Positions 7,459-8,528 of a DNA stretch of 8,528 bases are shown here, piece after piece (position 1 is the stretch's first letter; every line of letters starts with the position of its first letter). Below the pieces are notes generated by a model, which ran no database searches, was not told the origin of the DNA, and saw only the letters and a program-made list of their open reading frames with translations. Made by a program: the position numbers and the translations under genes. Source of the DNA: Leptospiraceae bacterium (GTDB taxonomy: Bacteria > Spirochaetota > Leptospiria > Turneriellales > Turneriellaceae); the NCBI GenBank assembly GCA_025057195.1, contig JANWWX010000041.1, forward strand, positions 1 to 8,528, read 5' to 3'.

Positions 7459-8117
7459 AAAAGTGCGTAAAGCTTCTGTTCAGGGTCAAAGTTTGCCAAA
7501 AGCCCGGCAAACTCCGCAGCGCTGGTGATTTCACAGTTCGGCAAAAAGAGTTCACCCAAAAAAGGAACACCCGACATTTCGACAATGCTACGGCGGTTGT
7601 CAGGATAAAGCGGATTGCTTTGGCCCACAAAAAAAATTCCCGCGCAAAAAATACCCCTTTGCCGCAACGCCAACAACGAAAGCATGCTATGGTTGATCGT
7701 CCCTAATTCCGTGCGAGCCACCAAAACTACGGGCAAACGCAAGTCGCGCACCAAATCGAGGTTACTGCGGTAGCGCACCAATGGCACCAAAAGCCCGCCA
7801 GCAAGCTCCACAACGGTGTTATGTTTTTGGCAGATTTGGCACGTGTAGTCCAAAAGAGCATCGTATGCAATCGGGGTGTTATTTTGCTCTGCGGCAAAAT
7901 GCGGTGAAGCCGCAAGCGGCAGTCGGATGAATTCGGGGAGGATGCGCTGCGGATGGATTCCGGAAAGTTTTGCCACCATCGCACTATCGCTTGCAGGTCC
8001 GGTCTGGACCGGCTTGCAATAAAAAAGGTTTTTCTCTTGGCCATAGCGCGCCAAAAGTGCCGCAGCAAACAAGGTTTTACCCACATCCGTGCCGGTGCCA
8101 GCCACAATCAGAGGCAC
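7455..8117 (-). CDS. bioD: Dethiobiotin synthetase
   Basis: ATP-dependent ring-closing enzyme that carboxylates diaminopelargonate to dethiobiotin. From the chosen GTG start at 8117 the product is 220 residues, the normal BioD size. The P-loop is AGTGTDVGKT (6-15), directly after a short hydrophobic strand (PLIV), and the substrate-binding KPVQTG follows at 35-40. Downstream, VVELAGGLLVPL is the usual V-E-G-A-G-G segment with Leu in place of the first Gly. The frame extends upstream to 8294, but those residues are low-complexity and overlap bioF. GTG 8117 is preferred because it sits four bases after GGAGG (8126-8122) and keeps the strand before the P-loop; a second in-frame GTG at 8105 would trim that strand. 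The gene overlaps bioF by 10 bp upstream and bioA by 4 bp downstream, consistent with coupled translation. Confidence 0.94.
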   Translation of the reverse strand: MPLIVAGTGTDVGKTLFAAALLARYGQEKNLFYCKPVQTGPASDSAMVAKLSGIHPQRILPEFIRLPLAASPHFAAEQNNTPIAYDALLDYTCQICQKHNTVVELAGGLLVPLVRYRSNLDLVRDLRLPVVLVARTELGTINHSMLSLLALRQRGIFCAGIFFVGQSNPLYPDNRRSIVEMSGVPFLGELFLPNCEITSAAEFAGLLANFDPEQKLYALL

Positions 8118-8528
8118 AACGCCTCCGCCGAAAGCGCTGCCACCAGGCGTTCGAGGATTTGCTCTGTGACCGCAGCATGGAGGGAAAAACGGATGCGTGG
8201 CTTTTGCACTGTCGGGGGACGGATCGCGCGCGCGTGGATCCCGGCAGAAAGCAGTGCGGCAGAAAGCCGCAGCGCCTCTTCTTCCGAACGGCACATCAGC
8301 GGGACGATCTGCGTTGTTGAATTACCACATTCCCATCCTGCTGCGCGTAGTGTGCTGCGCAATTTTTCGGCCATTGCCGCAATGTGGTTGCGCTCTTTTT
8401 CCATTGTTCGGGCAAGTTCTATCGCAGCAATCGCGGCGTATGCCACGGCCGGCAGCGGTGCCGTGGAAAAAACAAACGTGCGTGCGCGGTGCAACAGATA
8501 CTTTACAGCCTTTGCCGAAGTGGCTACT
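8108..8528 (-). CDS. bioF: 8-amino-7-oxononanoate synthase, C-terminal part (5' end outside window)
   Basis: PLP-dependent alpha-oxoamine synthase condensing pimeloyl-ACP/CoA with L-alanine to KAPA, the first ring-assembly step of biotin synthesis. Only the last 139 residues are visible; the frame is open through the right edge, so this is a partial gene rather than a broken one. The visible part begins just after the expected cofactor lysine and contains KYLLHRARTFVFSTAPLPAVA, matching the family's 'NRARPFIFTTALPPA' region. It ends with a C-terminal small domain containing GNSTTQIVPLMCRSEEEAL, GIHARAIRPPTVQK and PRIRFSLHAAVTEQILERLV, all typical of BioF (for comparison 'GIRPPTVP.G.ARLRISL.A.HT'). 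The first gene of the visible operon, it overlaps bioD by 10 bp. Its promoter and the catalytic Lys lie beyond the window. The related enzymes Kbl and HemA are less likely given the biotin neighbours. Confidence 0.95.
   Translation of the reverse strand, partial: VATSAKAVKYLLHRARTFVFSTAPLPAVAYAAIAAIELARTMEKERNHIAAMAEKLRSTLRAAGWECGNSTTQIVPLMCRSEEEALRLSAALLSAGIHARAIRPPTVQKPRIRFSLHAAVTEQILERLVAALSAEALCL

Noticed and set aside
8118..8294. N-terminal extension of BioD
   Set aside because: Residues encoded here are Arg/Pro/Gly-rich frame shadow of bioF and lie ahead of the canonical P-loop start.

Overview
The window (8528 bp, GC near 50-55% by eye) is bacterial chromosomal DNA made mostly of housekeeping genes. 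No IS element, tRNA, rRNA, CRISPR array or phage gene is visible. The only taxonomic hint is a small orphan protein (1803-2264, minus) whose pattern recalls the DUF1564 family known mainly from Leptospira. Together with the moderate GC, this suggests a Leptospirales-type spirochaete (Turneriella- or Leptonema-like), but that placement is weak.

Layout. Plus strand, 1-1625: the 3' two thirds of a histidinol-phosphate aminotransferase gene (hisC), joined by an ATGA overlap to a complete corA-type Mg2+/divalent cation transporter. Region 1626-2656 holds only the minus-strand orphan gene (1803-2264) and about 390 bp of non-coding DNA in front of tyrS; that stretch contains three inverted repeats that could fold as RNA. 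Plus strand, 2657-3907: a complete tyrosyl-tRNA synthetase (tyrS).

Minus strand, from the right edge back to 3900: a tight biotin operon read bioF (partial) > bioD > bioA > bioB, with stop/start overlaps of 10, 4 and 11 bp. An MFS transporter gene follows 54 bp later; its 3' end overlaps the 3' end of tyrS by 8 bp, tail to tail. BioF makes 7-keto-8-aminopelargonate (KAPA), BioA converts it to diaminopelargonate (DAPA), BioD closes the ring to dethiobiotin and BioB inserts sulfur to give biotin. Pimeloyl-forming genes such as bioC or bioH are not in view and may lie beyond the right edge or elsewhere.

Most of this is ordinary. The parts worth a second look are the structured-looking tyrS leader, the MFS gene riding on the biotin operon (possible biotin or precursor transporter), the orphan gene, and substitutions at usually conserved sites in CorA, BioB and BioD.
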